From Niveibacterium sp. SC-1 (GTDB lineage Bacteria; Pseudomonadota; Gammaproteobacteria; Burkholderiales; Rhodocyclaceae): a stretch of 64,000 nucleotides of DNA. Under the pieces are notes generated by a model. It did no database searches and was not told the DNA's origin. It was given only the letters and a program-made list of their open reading frames with translations. This document shows positions 8,011-18,907 of the stretch, one piece after another; the first letter of the stretch is position 1; every line of letters starts with the position of its first letter. The stretch spans positions 3,658,001 through 3,722,000 of the forward strand of contig NZ_CP151275.1 of the NCBI RefSeq assembly GCF_038235435.1, in the 5' to 3' direction. The position numbers were made by a program, and so were the translations under genes.

Positions 8011-8973
8011 TCAGAAGAGCTTGGCGCTGAGATTGAAAAGCGTCTGGTCGAAGGGACGCTTGAGTTTCTCGATGCATTCGATGATGTCGTGGTGCACCAG
8101 CTCATTGCGCTGCAGGCCGACGCAGCGACCGCCGTAGCCTTGCATCAGCAACTCCACCGCCAGCGCGCCCATGCGGCTCGCCAGGATACGGTCACGCGCC
8201 GTCGGGCTGCCGCCACGCTGGATGTGACCGAGGATGGTCGCGCGGGTCTCAAGGCCGGTGTGGGCCTGGATCTCGCTGGCGAGCTGATTGACGTCGGTGA
8301 TGTTCTCGCAGATCACCGCCAGGGCATGGCGCTTGCCGCGGCCGATGCCGGCGTCGATCTGGTCGAACAGGTGCTGCTTGTCGAAGGCTTGCTCCGGCAC
8401 GACGACGAATTCGGCACCGCCGGCCACCGCGGCCGACATGGCGAGGTCGCCACAATGGCGGCCCATGACCTCGACGATGGAGATCCGCTTGTGCGAGCTG
8501 GAGGTATCACGCAAACGGTCGATCGCATCGGTCACCACATTCAGCGCGGTGTCGAAGCCGATGGTGAAATCGGTGCCGGCGATGTCGTTGTCGATCGTGC
8601 CCGGCAGACCGATACAGGGGTAGCCCATCTCGGTGAGCTTCTTGGCGCCCATGTAGGAGCCGTCGCCACCGATCACAACCAGCGCATCGATGCCGTGGCG
8701 CTTGAGCACCTCGATCGATTCGACGCGCGTCTGTTCTTCCTTGAACTGCGGGAAACGGGCGGAGCCAAGAAAGGTGCCGCCGCGATTGATCACGTCCGAG
8801 ACGCTGTGGCGCTCAAGCTGGATCACGCGATCCTGATGCAGCCCCAGGTAGCCGTCGCGGATTCCGTAGACTTCCAGGCCGTTGGACAAGCCGGCACGCA
8901 CGACGGCGCGGATGGCGGCGTTCATGCCGGGGGAGTCGCCACCGCTGGTCAGGACACCGATTTTCTTGATCAT
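8011..8973 (-). CDS. pfkA: ATP-dependent 6-phosphofructokinase PfkA
   Basis: Phosphorylates fructose 6-phosphate to fructose 1,6-bisphosphate in glycolysis. The 320-residue protein begins [20 protein letters not shown], has GGDGSY near residues 103-108 (the Gly there indicates ATP rather than pyrophosphate as donor), the catalytic loop PGTIDNDI, and MGRHCGDLA. Length equals bacterial ATP-PFK. Many Betaproteobacteria lack this enzyme and use the Entner-Doudoroff pathway, so a complete pfkA tells something about sugar metabolism here. Followed by its own terminator. Confidence 0.96.
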   Translation of the reverse strand: MIKKIGVLTSGGDSPGMNAAIRAVVRAGLSNGLEVYGIRDGYLGLHQDRVIQLERHSVSDVINRGGTFLGSARFPQFKEEQTRVESIEVLKRHGIDALVVIGGDGSYMGAKKLTEMGYPCIGLPGTIDNDIAGTDFTIGFDTALNVVTDAIDRLRDTSSSHKRISIVEVMGRHCGDLAMSAAVAGGAEFVVVPEQAFDKQHLFDQIDAGIGRGKRHALAVICENITDVNQLASEIQAHTGLETRATILGHIQRGGSPTARDRILASRMGALAVELLMQGYGGRCVGLQRNELVHHDIIECIEKLKRPFDQTLFNLSAKLF

Positions 8974-9074
8974 GTAAAGCCTCTAGGTTCTTCGAATGGG
9001 GGAGTCAAGGCCTCGGCTTGCCGGGCGTCGGGGCTACGCCTCCTGTCGCCGCCCCGGCACCCTGTCACTGACGA

Positions 9075-10304
9075 TCAGCCGCCGCGCTTGATACGCGCAT
9101 TCTCCGCGATCCGCATACGCAGCGCATTGAGCTTGATGAAACCTCCTGCGTCCGCCTGGTTGTAGGCGCCGCCATCGTCGTCGAAGGTCGCGATGGTCTG
9201 GTCGAACAGCGTGTCCTTGGAGTCACGCGCCACGACCGATACCGAGCCCTTGTAGAGCTTCACGCGGACCCAGCCATTGACGTTCTGCTGGGTGTGGTCG
9301 ATCAGCACCTGCAGGGCACGGCGCTCGGGGCTCCACCAGTAGCCGTTGTAGATCAGGCTGGCGTAGCGCGGCATCAGATCGTCCTTGAGGTGGGCGACTT
9401 CGCGGTCCAGGGTGATCGATTCGATGCCACGGTGCGCCTTGAGCAGGATGGTGCCGCCCGGGGTTTCGTAGCAGCCGCGGCTCTTCATGCCGACGTAGCG
9501 GTTTTCCACCAGGTCGAGGCGGCCGATGCCGTGCTTGCCACCAAGCTCGTTGAGCTTGGCCAGCAGTTCGTGGGCCTTCATGCGGGTGCCGTTGATGCCG
9601 ACCAGGTCACCCTTCTCGAATTCGAGATCCAGGTATTCCGGCGCGTCCGGCGCAGCTTCCGGCGACACGGTCCAGCGCCACATCGACTCTTCGGCCTCGG
9701 CCTTGGGGTCTTCCAGGTGGCGGCCTTCGAAGCTGATGTGCAGCAGGTTGGCGTCCATGGAGTACGGCGCGCCGCCGGCCTTGTGCTTCATCTCTACCGG
9801 GATGCCGTTCGCTTCGGCGTAGGCGAGCAGCTTCTCGCGCGAGAGCAGGTCCCACTCGCGCCACGGCGCGATCACCTTGACGCCGGGCATCAGCGCGTAG
9901 GCGCCGAGCTCGAAGCGGACTTGGTCGTTGCCTTTGCCGGTGGCGCCGTGCGAGATCGCTTCGGCGCCGGTCTGGCGGGCGATCTCGATCAGGCGCTTGG
10001 CGATCAGCGGACGCGCGATCGAGGTGCCGAGCAGGTATTCGCCTTCGTAGACGGTATTGGCGCGGAACATCGGGAACACGAAGTCGCGGACAAACTCTTC
10101 ACGCACGTCGTCAATGAAGATGTTCTCGGGCTTGATGCCGAACTTGAGCGCCTTGGCGCGCGCGGGCTCGAGCTCTTCGCCCTGGCCGAGGTCGGCGGTG
10201 AAGGTCACCACCTCGCACTCGTACGTATCCTGAAGCCACTTCAGGATCACCGACGTATCCAGGCCACCGGAGTAGGCCAGGACAACTTTCTTCGCATCAC
10301 TCAT
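9075..10304 (-). CDS. argG: Argininosuccinate synthase ArgG
   Basis: Joins citrulline and aspartate with ATP to give argininosuccinate. The 409-residue protein starts [19 protein letters not shown], with the PP-loop SGGLDTS near residues 12-18. Other typical segments are [15 protein letters not shown] and the C-terminal dimerisation region. The start at 10302-10304 places the PP-loop at the usual distance from the N-terminus. Near argF and on the same strand, with a VOC gene between them, so an arginine gene group is likely. Confidence 0.97.
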   Translation of the reverse strand: MSDAKKVVLAYSGGLDTSVILKWLQDTYECEVVTFTADLGQGEELEPARAKALKFGIKPENIFIDDVREEFVRDFVFPMFRANTVYEGEYLLGTSIARPLIAKRLIEIARQTGAEAISHGATGKGNDQVRFELGAYALMPGVKVIAPWREWDLLSREKLLAYAEANGIPVEMKHKAGGAPYSMDANLLHISFEGRHLEDPKAEAEESMWRWTVSPEAAPDAPEYLDLEFEKGDLVGINGTRMKAHELLAKLNELGGKHGIGRLDLVENRYVGMKSRGCYETPGGTILLKAHRGIESITLDREVAHLKDDLMPRYASLIYNGYWWSPERRALQVLIDHTQQNVNGWVRVKLYKGSVSVVARDSKDTLFDQTIATFDDDGGAYNQADAGGFIKLNALRMRIAENARIKRGG

Positions 10305-10419
10305 CTCGTTCCTCGATTTTCCGACGCAGCGCCCACCAGCAGGCTCAGGGCGCAACACGCAAGCCGGGAAGGTCACCGCGCGCACTGAGCAGGCTGGATG
10401 CGCACGCGGGATCCTGCAC

Positions 10420-10444
10420 GACTCCCGCCCGGCGTTCGGGAGTC
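10420..10444 (-). repeat. Inverted repeat downstream of the VOC gene
   Basis: Eight-base stem GACTCCCG / CGGGAGTC with a 9 nt loop, 16 bp beyond the VOC stop. There is no U-run, so it may be an mRNA 3' stabiliser or a Rho-dependent end rather than an intrinsic terminator. Confidence 0.4.
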
Positions 10445-10460
10445 AGGTTTCCAATCTCGT

Positions 10461-10838
10461 TCAGGCGGCCTCGTGACAGACCGCTTCGACGTTGTTGCCA
10501 TCGGGGTCGATGACGAAGGCCCCGAAGTAATCCTTGTGGTAGTGCGGCCGCAGGCCCGGAGCCCCGTTATCGCGGCCGCCAGCGGACAGCGCGCCAGCAT
10601 GGAAGGCGGCCACCGCGGCGCGCGATTCCGCACGCCAGGCAAGATGGCAGCCCGTCGTCACGGGCGAAGCCTGTACGAACCAGGTGTCGATCTTCCCGTC
10701 ACGCCCGAACCCCACGATCCGACCGCCGCCGAAATCCTGATCCACCAGCTTGGCGTATCCCAATGGCAGGAGCGCAGCACCGTAGAAAGCGACGGACTTG
10801 TCCAGATCGGCCACGCGAAAGGTCATGTGATCCAGCAT
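10461..10838 (-). CDS. VOC family (glyoxalase/bleomycin-resistance fold) protein
   Basis: A 125-residue single VOC-fold protein: MLDHMTFRVADLDKSVAFY at the N-terminus, CHLAWRAE in the middle and the closing motif FVIDPDGNNVEAVCHE. Candidate metal ligands are His near residue 4, His in GCHLAW and Glu in NNVEAV. Small VOC proteins like this include glyoxalase I-like and dioxygenase-like enzymes; the substrate cannot be told from sequence. It lies 27 bp after argF on the same strand and is probably co-transcribed with it. Confidence 0.85.
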   Translation of the reverse strand: MLDHMTFRVADLDKSVAFYGAALLPLGYAKLVDQDFGGGRIVGFGRDGKIDTWFVQASPVTTGCHLAWRAESRAAVAAFHAGALSAGGRDNGAPGLRPHYHKDYFGAFVIDPDGNNVEAVCHEAA

Positions 10839-10865
10839 CGTCCTCGCTCCCGTCGCGGCCCGGAA

Positions 10866-11789
<924 letters not shown>

Positions 11790-12124
11790 GATGAGATTGG
11801 GCCGCCGCGTTGCAGCTGCGGGATGGCCGTGCTTTCGGCTCGCTAAAAATGGTTTCGGCGCCAACTGCGCGGGATTTGCGCCCTGCGTGCGGCACCGAAG
11901 GAGTGAACGCGCGATTTTACGGTAGCCAAGGACACCCGTCGACCTCGGCCGTTTTCCGATGTCGCGCCATACGGAACCGAACGGAACAACACACTCTATG
12001 CGGCACTGCAGCGCAGGCCTCTGCTAAACTCCGGCCCCAATATGGCAATGCGCAACGCACGCGGCGCCACACGAGAATGGACACCTTGCGGGGCCCAACT
12101 CCACACCGGGTTCCGGAGATCCCA
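11790..12124. other. Divergent intergenic region between argF and the DUF3579 gene
   Basis: 335 bp without a convincing gene. It must contain the promoters of argF (minus) and the DUF3579 gene (plus). No clear ARG-box pair or strong sigma-70 promoter was recognised by eye. Confidence 0.5.
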
Positions 12125-12442
12125 ATGCAGATCGAAAGCTTTGTCATCGTCGGCCTGACCCGCGATGGGCGCAAGTTCCGCCCCAGCGACTGGGCAGACC
12201 GCTTGAGCGGTGTCATGTCCGCCTTCGGGGCCGAAAAGAAGATGCGCTACTCGCCCTACGTGCGTCCGGGCACGACCGCGGCCGGCGACAACTGCGTGTT
12301 CGTCGACGAGGCTCTCTATCCGATCGAGCCCCTGGCGTACAACTTCCTGGTGAACTTCGCCAAGGACAACGACTTGCAGGTGCGCTACGGCGACGAAGCT
12401 GCAAGCGTCGCTGCTACCAAGCCGATTACCGCAAGCGCCTGA
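12125..12442 (+). CDS. DUF3579 domain-containing protein
   Basis: A 105-residue protein of the DUF3579 family (MQIESFVIVGLTRDGRKFRPSDWADRL, then MSAFG and FLVNFAKDNDLQV). Family members occur mainly in Betaproteobacteria and are annotated without function. The ATG at 12125 has GGAG eight bases upstream. It stands alone, divergent from argF. Confidence 0.85.
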   Translation: MQIESFVIVGLTRDGRKFRPSDWADRLSGVMSAFGAEKKMRYSPYVRPGTTAAGDNCVFVDEALYPIEPLAYNFLVNFAKDNDLQVRYGDEAASVAATKPITASA

Positions 12443-12710
12443 CTCCGGGGCGGAACTGCCAGAGCGGATCTCCCTGCTGCCGCTACCGGTTCACTTTCGA
12501 CCGGACGCTCCCGAGCTTCGGCACATGCCACAAGCCGTCGTGGGAGACATACTGCCCGGATAGGCCGGCTCGTGTTTTGCGGCACCGCAAACTACAGCGA
12601 CTGTCGATCCGACTGCAGATCCATATCCTGCCCGCACCCAGCACACACTTGCGTGAAGCCCGGCCTCGGGAATATGGCGCCGACCTATCCCAACGCCCAC
12701 GAATCCGCAA

Positions 12711-12740
12711 AACAAAAACGGCTTCCCGAGGGAAGCCGTT
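12711..12740 (-). terminator. Terminator after rpsT
   Basis: Ten-base stem AACGGCTTCC / GGAAGCCGTT with loop CGAG, followed on the minus strand by TTTTGTTTTGC. It lies 30 bp beyond the rpsT stop. The rest of the 12443-12770 gap shows no other feature. Confidence 0.9.
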
Positions 12741-12770
12741 CTGCATTCACCACAAGGCGTGATCGTGAGA

Positions 12771-13043
12771 TCAGGCAGCAGCGCCCATGGCCTTGATCGC
12801 AGCCGACAGGCGCGACTTGTGGCGGGCAGCCTTGTTCTTGTGAATGATCTGCTTGTCAGCGATCGAATCGATGATGCTGACTTGCTGTTGGAAGGCGGCT
12901 TGTGCAGCAGCCTTGTCGCCGGCATCCACGGCCTTACGCACAGCCTTGATCGCGGTGCGCAGACGGGAACGCAGGCTGGCGTTGTGAGCACGCGCAGCCA
13001 GCGCCTGGCGGGCACGCTTGCGAGCTTGTACGGTGTTGGCCAT
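12771..13043 (-). CDS. rpsT: 30S ribosomal protein S20
   Basis: A 90-residue basic protein starting [20 protein letters not shown], with the conserved C-terminal segment [14 protein letters not shown] that contacts 16S rRNA. Its start at 13041-13043 is fixed by the MANxxQARKR family start. Monocistronic, with its own terminator, and divergent from murJ as in many Betaproteobacteria. Confidence 0.97.
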   Translation of the reverse strand: MANTVQARKRARQALAARAHNASLRSRLRTAIKAVRKAVDAGDKAAAQAAFQQQVSIIDSIADKQIIHKNKAARHKSRLSAAIKAMGAAA

Positions 13044-13079
13044 TTCGGACGTCCAGTTGTTCGTTCGGAAAAGCCGGCG

Positions 13080-13108
13080 ATTGTAATTGCTCTTGGCAAA
13101 GAGCGCAA
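13080..13108 (-). promoter_or_regulatory. Candidate sigma-70 promoter of rpsT
   Basis: On the minus strand a -10-like TACAAT (13085-13080) is separated by 17 bp from TTGCGC (13108-13103). The predicted start of transcription would be about 30 bases upstream of the rpsT ATG. The -35 is weak, so this is a candidate only. Confidence 0.45.
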
Positions 13109-13176
13109 GGGGGCGTTTGCCCGGCCACGGCACGGGTCGCTATCATCGCGCGTTTCCACCGCAGCTTGCCTCCCCC

Positions 13177-14709
13177 GTGAATCTTCTCAAGGCGCTCGCC
13201 ACCGTCAGCGGCATGACGCTGCTGTCCCGGATCCTGGGCTTCGTGCGCGACTTCGTCATTGCCCGGGCCTTCGGCGCGGGCATCGCCACCGATGCTTTCT
13301 TCGTCGCCTTCCGGCTGCCCAACCTGCTCCGCCGCCTCTTCGCCGAAGGCGCGTTCTCCCAAGCCTTCGTCCCGATCCTTTCCGAATACAAGAACCGACG
13401 CAACCCGGAAGACGCCCGGGCACTGGTCGATCGGGTCGCGACCCTGCTGGGCGTCGCCGTCGCCGTGGTGGCGCTGCTGGGCATCATCTTCTCCCCCGCG
13501 GTGATCTGGATCTCGGCGCCAGGCTTCGCGGCCACGCCGGACCGCTTCGCGCTTACGGTGGAACTCACGCGGATCACCTTCCCGTACATCTTCTTCATGG
13601 CGCTGGTTGCGCTGGCGGGCGGCATCCTGAATTCCTGGAGCCATTTCTCCGTCCCGGCCTTCACGCCGGTACTGCTGAACCTCGCCTTCATCGTGATGGC
13701 GCTCTTCGCCGCGCCCTACTTCGATCCGCCGGTACTGGCGCTGGCCTGGGCCGTCTTCCTCGGCGGCCTGCTGCAACTGGCCTTCCAGATTCCGGCCCTC
13801 AGACGCATCGGAATGCTGCCGCGCTTCCGTTTCGACGCCTCGGATCCCGGCGTGCGGCGCGTGCTCAAGCTGATGGGGCCGGCAACCCTGGGCGTTTCGG
13901 TGGCGCAGATCAGCCTGCTGATCAACACCATCTTCGCCTCCTTCCTGCCTTCGGGCAGCGTGTCCTGGCTCTACTACGCCGACCGCCTGATGGAGTTCCC
14001 CTCCGGCATGCTGGGCGTGGCCTTGGGCACGATCCTGCTGCCCAGCCTTTCGCGCCTGCATGCGGAGAAGAAGACGGAGGAGTTTTCGTCCCTGCTCGAC
14101 TGGGGCTTGCGGCTCGCGATGCTGCTAACCCTGCCCGCGGTCGTGGGCATCGCGGTGCTGGCAGTGCCGCTGGTGAGCACGCTCTTCCTGCACGGAGCCT
14201 TTACCATCGCCGACGTGCTCCATACCCGCGATGCGCTGGTGGCCTACGCGGTCGGCCTGACCGGCATCATCCTGGTGAAGATCCTCGCGCCGGCCTTCTA
14301 TTCGCGCCAGGACATCAAGACGCCGGTGAAGATCGCGATCATCACGCTGATTGCCACCCAGGCCATGAACCTCGCCTTCATCGGCAGCCTGCGTCATGCC
14401 GGTCTCGCGCTCTCGATCGGGCTGGCCGCCAGCCTCAATGCATTCCTGCTTTACCGCGGACTGCGCGCCAAGGGAATTTTCAACCCGGCCCCCGGCTGGA
14501 CCGGTTTCTCCTGGCGTCTGCTGGTCGCCCTGCTGGTGATGGCTAGCGTACTGTGGTTCGCCGCGGGCTCGCAGGAGCACTGGCTGCATCAGCGCGGCTG
14601 GCTGCGCCCCGTGCAACTCACTGGCGTGATCGTCCTGGGTGCGGCGGCCTATTTCGCCACGCTCTTCGCCCTGGGCTTCCGGATCCGCGACTTCCGCCGC
14701 CGCGGTTAA
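13177..14709 (+). CDS. murJ: Lipid II flippase MurJ (MviN)
   Basis: Flips lipid II across the inner membrane for peptidoglycan synthesis. The 510-residue protein is almost entirely hydrophobic helices, consistent with 14 transmembrane segments of the MOP superfamily. Family signatures are [17 protein letters not shown] near residue 15, [21 protein letters not shown] near 45, and [11 protein letters not shown] in the middle. Translation most likely starts at GTG 13177 ([14 protein letters not shown]), giving normal MurJ length; no ATG is placed correctly. Confidence 0.95.
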   Translation: MNLLKALATVSGMTLLSRILGFVRDFVIARAFGAGIATDAFFVAFRLPNLLRRLFAEGAFSQAFVPILSEYKNRRNPEDARALVDRVATLLGVAVAVVALLGIIFSPAVIWISAPGFAATPDRFALTVELTRITFPYIFFMALVALAGGILNSWSHFSVPAFTPVLLNLAFIVMALFAAPYFDPPVLALAWAVFLGGLLQLAFQIPALRRIGMLPRFRFDASDPGVRRVLKLMGPATLGVSVAQISLLINTIFASFLPSGSVSWLYYADRLMEFPSGMLGVALGTILLPSLSRLHAEKKTEEFSSLLDWGLRLAMLLTLPAVVGIAVLAVPLVSTLFLHGAFTIADVLHTRDALVAYAVGLTGIILVKILAPAFYSRQDIKTPVKIAIITLIATQAMNLAFIGSLRHAGLALSIGLAASLNAFLLYRGLRAKGIFNPAPGWTGFSWRLLVALLVMASVLWFAAGSQEHWLHQRGWLRPVQLTGVIVLGAAAYFATLFALGFRIRDFRRRG

Positions 14710-14794
14710 TCTCGCGGCTGATCTTCCTGCAACCTTGCCCGGGCACTCCTGTCGCAGCAACAAGCTTCACAGAGCCTGGCCAAGGAGAACATGC

Positions 14795-15421
14795 ATGAAA
14801 ATCTGGAGCAGGGGTTTCGAGGACGGCGCGAGCATTCCCGGCGAGTTCGCCTTCGCCGTGCCGGCGACAAGCGGCCATGTGGCCTTGTCGAGCAACCGCA
14901 ATCCGCATCTCGCCTGGGATGGCGTGCCCGCCGGCACGCGCAGTTTCGCGCTGATCATCCACGACCCGGACGTCCCCAGCCGCGGCGACGATGTGAACCA
15001 GGAAGGCCGTGTAGTTCCGGCCGACCTGCCGCGGGTGGACTTCTTCCACCTGAGCCTCGTCGATCTTGCGCCGGAAACGCGCGAAATCGCCGCTGGGGCC
15101 CTGTCAGACGGCGTCACCGTCCACGGCAAACCCGGCCCCGCCGGCCCGCTTGCGAGCCGCACCGGCGTCAATGACTACACCGGCTGGTTCGCGGGCGACG
15201 CGCAGATGGCGGGCGACTACTACGGTTACGACGGTCCCTGTCCGCCGTGGAACGACAGCCTGGTGCATCGCTACGTCTTCACGCTCTATGCGCTTGACTG
15301 CGCGAGCGCGCCAGTGAGCGGCCGCTTCACCGGGCAGCAACTGCGCGACGCGATCGCCTCGCACGTGCTCGCGCATGCCAGCCTGATGGGCCGCTACACG
15401 CTCAACCCAGCATTGCGCTGA
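14795..15421 (+). CDS. YbhB/YbcL family (PEBP/RKIP-like) protein
   Basis: A 208-residue phosphatidylethanolamine-binding-protein fold: SNRNPHLAWDGVPAGTRS followed by ALIIHDPDVP, which form the family anion-binding site, and a C-terminal VHRYVFTLYALD strand. Bacterial members have no settled function. The ATG at 14795 has AAGGAG eight bases upstream; another ATG at 14791 is out of frame. No signal peptide is seen, so it is cytosolic. It is 85 bp after murJ on the same strand. Confidence 0.85.
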   Translation: MKIWSRGFEDGASIPGEFAFAVPATSGHVALSSNRNPHLAWDGVPAGTRSFALIIHDPDVPSRGDDVNQEGRVVPADLPRVDFFHLSLVDLAPETREIAAGALSDGVTVHGKPGPAGPLASRTGVNDYTGWFAGDAQMAGDYYGYDGPCPPWNDSLVHRYVFTLYALDCASAPVSGRFTGQQLRDAIASHVLAHASLMGRYTLNPALR

Positions 15422-15438
15422 AGACGCGGCGTCGCGCC

Positions 15439-17415
15439 TCAGGAAGCCAGCTCGGGGCGATCGGCGAAAAGCGCGAGCGCCTCCGGGTTGGCCAGTGCCT
15501 CGACATTGCGTACCGGCCTGCCCTCCACCACCTGGCGCACGGCCAGTTCCACGAGCTTGCCGCTGCGGGTGCGCGGAATATCCGTGACGGCGAGGATGCG
15601 CGCGGGCACATGACGTGGGCTCGCGCCCTCGCGGATCGCGGCGCGCAAGCGCGCCTCCAGCCCCGCATCCAGCACCGCCCCCGGCGCAAGCTTCACGAAC
15701 AGCACGACGCGCTCGTCGCCCAGCGCGCCCGGCGGCCAGGTCTGGCCGATGGCAATCGACTCCAGCACCTCGGGCAGGCGTTCGACCTGGCGATAGATTT
15801 CCGCGGTGCCGATCCGAACGCCGCCCGGGTTGAGCGTCGCGTCCGAGCGGCCGAAGATCTTCAGGCCGCCGCGCGCACTTTCCTCGCACCAGTCGCCGTG
15901 ACACCAGACGCCGGGAAAGCGCTCGAAATACGCCGCGCGATATCGCGCACCATCCGGGTCATTCCAGAAACCGATGGGCATGGAGGGCGCCGCACGTGTG
16001 CATACGAGCTCGCCCGGTTCGCCCACCACACGCTCGCCCTCGGCATTCCACACCTCCACCGCCATCCCCAGGCCCTTGCACTGGATCTCGCCGCGATGCA
16101 CGGGCAGTGCCGGATTGCCCAGCACGAAGCAGGACACAATGTCGGTGCCGCCGGAAACCGAACTCACCCGGATGCCAGGCTTGATGGCCTCGACGACGAA
16201 GTCGAAGCCCTCTGGCGCCAGTGGCGAGCCGGTGGACAGGACACAACGCAAAGCCTCCAGCGACCAGTGTTCGTGCGGGCGCAGATCGCTCTTGGCCAGA
16301 GCATCGAGATACTTGGCCGAGGTGCCGAAATGCGTGCAACGCTCGGCGGCGACGAAGTCCCACAAGGCACGCCCCTCACCCGCGAAAGGCGCGCCGTCGA
16401 AGAGCAGGAGGGTGGCGCCGGAACCAAGCGCCGACACCAGCCAGTTCCACATCATCCAGCCACAAGTGGTGAAGTAGAAGACGCGGTCACCAGGCCGCAC
16501 GCCTGAGTGCAGGCGATGCTCCTTCAGGTGCTGCAGCAGCGCGCCCCCGGCGCCATGCACGATGCACTTGGGCACGCCGGTCGTGCCTGAGGAGTACAGG
16601 ATGTAGAGCGGATGAGCGAAGGGCAGCGGCCGGTAGGCGGGCACCAAGGCGGCTCTGTGCGGCGCGAGGAATTCCGACCAGGCATGCGTCCCCGAGGGCC
16701 TGCCCTCCGGCCCGGAATCGACGACGACGCAGACGCGCAAGGAGGGCCGTTGCTTCCGGACCTGCGCGAGGCGCTCGTCGATCGGGACCCTGCGACCGTT
16801 GTAGGCGTAGCCGGTGCACGCCACGAGCACGACTGGTTCGATCTGGCCGAAGCGATCGAGGACGCCCTGCGCGCCGAAATCCGGCGAGGCCGAGGAGAAG
16901 ACGGCGCCGATGCTCGCGCAGGCGAGCAGCAACACGATCGCCTCGGGGACGTTGGGCAACCAGGCCGCAACCCGATCACCCACGCCGACACCGGCCGCTT
17001 CCAGTGCTCGGGCGCACGCGGCCACTTCGCGCCGCAGCTCGGCACGGGTCAGCCGACGGACCTCGCCTGTTTCGCTCGCGGCGACAATCGCTTCGGCCGC
17101 GTCGTCGAAGTCCGCGCGCAGGAGGTTCTCGGCGTAGTTCAGTTGCGCCAGGGGAAACCAGCGCGCCCCAGGCAGGCTGTCCTGTTCGAGCACCACATCG
17201 CCGGGCTCGCCGACCACGCGGCAGTAGTCCCACAGGGCGCGCCAGAAGTCTTCGCGCTGCGCAACAGACCAGGCGTGCAAGGCAGCGTAGTCACCCGCGG
17301 GCGCACCACGCGCGCCCGCAAAGGTCTGGAAACGGGCCATGTCGCTGGCCGCGGCGAGGGCCGGCTCCGGTGTCCACATCGGCAGACTGTCTTCCGAAGG
17401 CGCGGCCGCGTGCAT
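15439..17415 (-). CDS. Acetoacetate--CoA ligase
   Basis: Activates acetoacetate to acetoacetyl-CoA, linking ketone bodies and polyhydroxybutyrate breakdown to central metabolism. The 658-residue length and order fit the ANL superfamily AacS branch. An N-terminal FWRALWDYC segment is followed by the P-loop [10 protein letters not shown] (about residue 275), the hinge region [21 protein letters not shown] and the catalytic Lys in RTRSGKLVE (about 618). Complete and unbroken. The BktB-like thiolase at the window start could use its product. The adjoining lipoprotein gene on the same strand ends 14 bp upstream. Confidence 0.93.
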   Translation of the reverse strand: MHAAAPSEDSLPMWTPEPALAAASDMARFQTFAGARGAPAGDYAALHAWSVAQREDFWRALWDYCRVVGEPGDVVLEQDSLPGARWFPLAQLNYAENLLRADFDDAAEAIVAASETGEVRRLTRAELRREVAACARALEAAGVGVGDRVAAWLPNVPEAIVLLLACASIGAVFSSASPDFGAQGVLDRFGQIEPVVLVACTGYAYNGRRVPIDERLAQVRKQRPSLRVCVVVDSGPEGRPSGTHAWSEFLAPHRAALVPAYRPLPFAHPLYILYSSGTTGVPKCIVHGAGGALLQHLKEHRLHSGVRPGDRVFYFTTCGWMMWNWLVSALGSGATLLLFDGAPFAGEGRALWDFVAAERCTHFGTSAKYLDALAKSDLRPHEHWSLEALRCVLSTGSPLAPEGFDFVVEAIKPGIRVSSVSGGTDIVSCFVLGNPALPVHRGEIQCKGLGMAVEVWNAEGERVVGEPGELVCTRAAPSMPIGFWNDPDGARYRAAYFERFPGVWCHGDWCEESARGGLKIFGRSDATLNPGGVRIGTAEIYRQVERLPEVLESIAIGQTWPPGALGDERVVLFVKLAPGAVLDAGLEARLRAAIREGASPRHVPARILAVTDIPRTRSGKLVELAVRQVVEGRPVRNVEALANPEALALFADRPELAS

Positions 17416-17429
17416 GTCCGTCTCAGCCC

Positions 17430-18236
17430 CTACTTCGCCGATGAATTGCCCAGCGCGCTGCCGAGCGTGTTCAGCGTGAGCGTGCCGGTCGGGAACTTCA
17501 GGTGCCCGACGTACGTGAGCGGCTGCGAGACCACCATCGAGGGCACGTCGCCCTCGCGCATATGGAGGATGTCCGCCGGGGAGATCCAGTCCGCGCGCAC
17601 GTCGATGATCGGCACGCCGGCGTCGCGATAGGCTTCGAGCACGAACTGCGAGCAGAAGAAGCGATCGTTGTCGTAGCTGCCGAGCTGGATCGTGGCGATG
17701 CCCTTGAGGCAGGCGTCGCGCACCAGGGTCGGCACGCCCGGGATCTCGCAGGCGCGGCGCTCGATCGCGAACGGTGCCTGCAAGACCACGCCCAGATAGT
17801 TGTACTGGTGCCCGATCTGCGCGGCCGAGAAGCTGCGCATGCGTTCGCCATGCGCCGGCGTCACGCCAGGATGCCGAAAGGCGACCACGACGGACTCCTC
17901 CTCGATGAGTGCCTGCAGCGTACGCGTGCGCACACCGCTACCGACGGCCTCGGCCACCACTCCTTCGCCCAGATACAGCGCCGCATGCGAAACGGGCGCC
18001 ATGGTCATCAGCCGGATGCCGGCCGAGGTGAGCGCGTCGGCGGCAGAGAGAAGAATGTCGCCGGCCTGCAGCTCAGGGGCTTCGACCAGCTTCCCGCCGT
18101 TCTCAGGCGTCAGCGCGGAACGCTGGAAGCCCACGTGGGCGGGCGCTTCGGTCGGCATCTGGACGTTCGTCGCGCAGGCTCCGAGCGTGATCAGGCACAG
18201 GAAAGGAAGGAGACGAAGAAGGCCGTGGCGCAGCAT
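17430..18236 (-). CDS. Lipoprotein with permuted NlpC/P60 (YiiX/YebB-like) hydrolase domain
   Basis: A 268-residue predicted lipoprotein: the signal peptide ends in the lipobox LGAC (Cys 21). The mature part has a YiiX/YebB-like circularly permuted papain fold, with the His in [12 protein letters not shown] (about residue 82) before the Cys in [12 protein letters not shown] (about 195). Members are thought to act as amidases or acyltransferases on cell-envelope substrates; the substrate here is unknown. The ATG 18234-18236 gives a clean signal peptide, unlike a longer reading from 18302. Just upstream of the acetoacetyl-CoA ligase gene on the same strand. Confidence 0.8.
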   Translation of the reverse strand: MLRHGLLRLLPFLCLITLGACATNVQMPTEAPAHVGFQRSALTPENGGKLVEAPELQAGDILLSAADALTSAGIRLMTMAPVSHAALYLGEGVVAEAVGSGVRTRTLQALIEEESVVVAFRHPGVTPAHGERMRSFSAAQIGHQYNYLGVVLQAPFAIERRACEIPGVPTLVRDACLKGIATIQLGSYDNDRFFCSQFVLEAYRDAGVPIIDVRADWISPADILHMREGDVPSMVVSQPLTYVGHLKFPTGTLTLNTLGSALGNSSAK

Positions 18237-18327
18237 GCAGAGGATCCGGTCGGGCAAGAAGGCCCGCAGGATAAACCCGGCGCGCGGCCGGCGGCATGCC
18301 AAGCCTCACGGCCGTGCGACCAGACGA

Positions 18328-18759
18328 TCAGATCCCCCCGCTCGCGAGCGCACGCAAGTTCTCAGGCAACGGCGCCGACTTGCCGGTCGTCAGGTTGATC
18401 CATACCGCCTTGGCCTCGCCGGTGGCATAGAGGGTCCCGTCCACAACATCGCGCAGCTCGTAGCGGGTAAGAATGCTCGAGCGCCCGGGTTGATCTGCGT
18501 AGAGCTTTACGCGGACGCTTGCGGGATAATTGATGGGTTGCAGGAAGGTGCAGGACGCCTGGACAAGTACTGGCACCTCGCGCTGGTCCTGGTTGCAGAC
18601 CACAGCCTGGCGGTCCAGCCATTCCACGCGCACCTGCTCCATGAAGCGGAAGAACACGGTGTTGTTGACGTGGCCCAGTGCATCGAGGTCGCCCCAACGC
18701 ACCGGGATGTCGCATTCGTGGAGGAAGACGCCGGGGGTCGCCTGTGCCGTGTCGCTCAT
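18328..18759 (-). CDS. Acyl-CoA thioesterase (4HBT hot-dog fold, FadM/YbgC-like)
   Basis: A 143-residue single hot-dog-fold thioesterase. The catalytic signature RWGDLDALGHVNNTVFFRF contains the Asp and the GHVNN loop of the 4-hydroxybenzoyl-CoA thioesterase family. The ATG at 18757-18759 follows GGAG. Likely hydrolyses acyl-CoA esters in the cytosol; chain length cannot be told. Divergent from the ETF-quinone oxidoreductase gene, another fatty-acid-oxidation component. Confidence 0.87.
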   Translation of the reverse strand: MSDTAQATPGVFLHECDIPVRWGDLDALGHVNNTVFFRFMEQVRVEWLDRQAVVCNQDQREVPVLVQASCTFLQPINYPASVRVKLYADQPGRSSILTRYELRDVVDGTLYATGEAKAVWINLTTGKSAPLPENLRALASGGI

Positions 18760-18907
18760 GGGTGTTCTCCGCTGCAGGAAAAGCATCGCCGCAAAAGGCG
18801 GCAGGCGGGCCTCTGGAGCCCGCGATCTCGCTTAAGCTACCATACTGAACCGTATGGTCAAAATCGCAGCCGGCGTGACGGACGCACGGCGCTTCGACGG
18901 AGTTTCG

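Noticed and set aside
12491-13159. A 222-codon minus-strand frame over rpsT
   Set aside because: It is Arg/Ser/Pro-rich and overlaps the S20 gene, whose sequence is unmistakable, and runs through its terminator.
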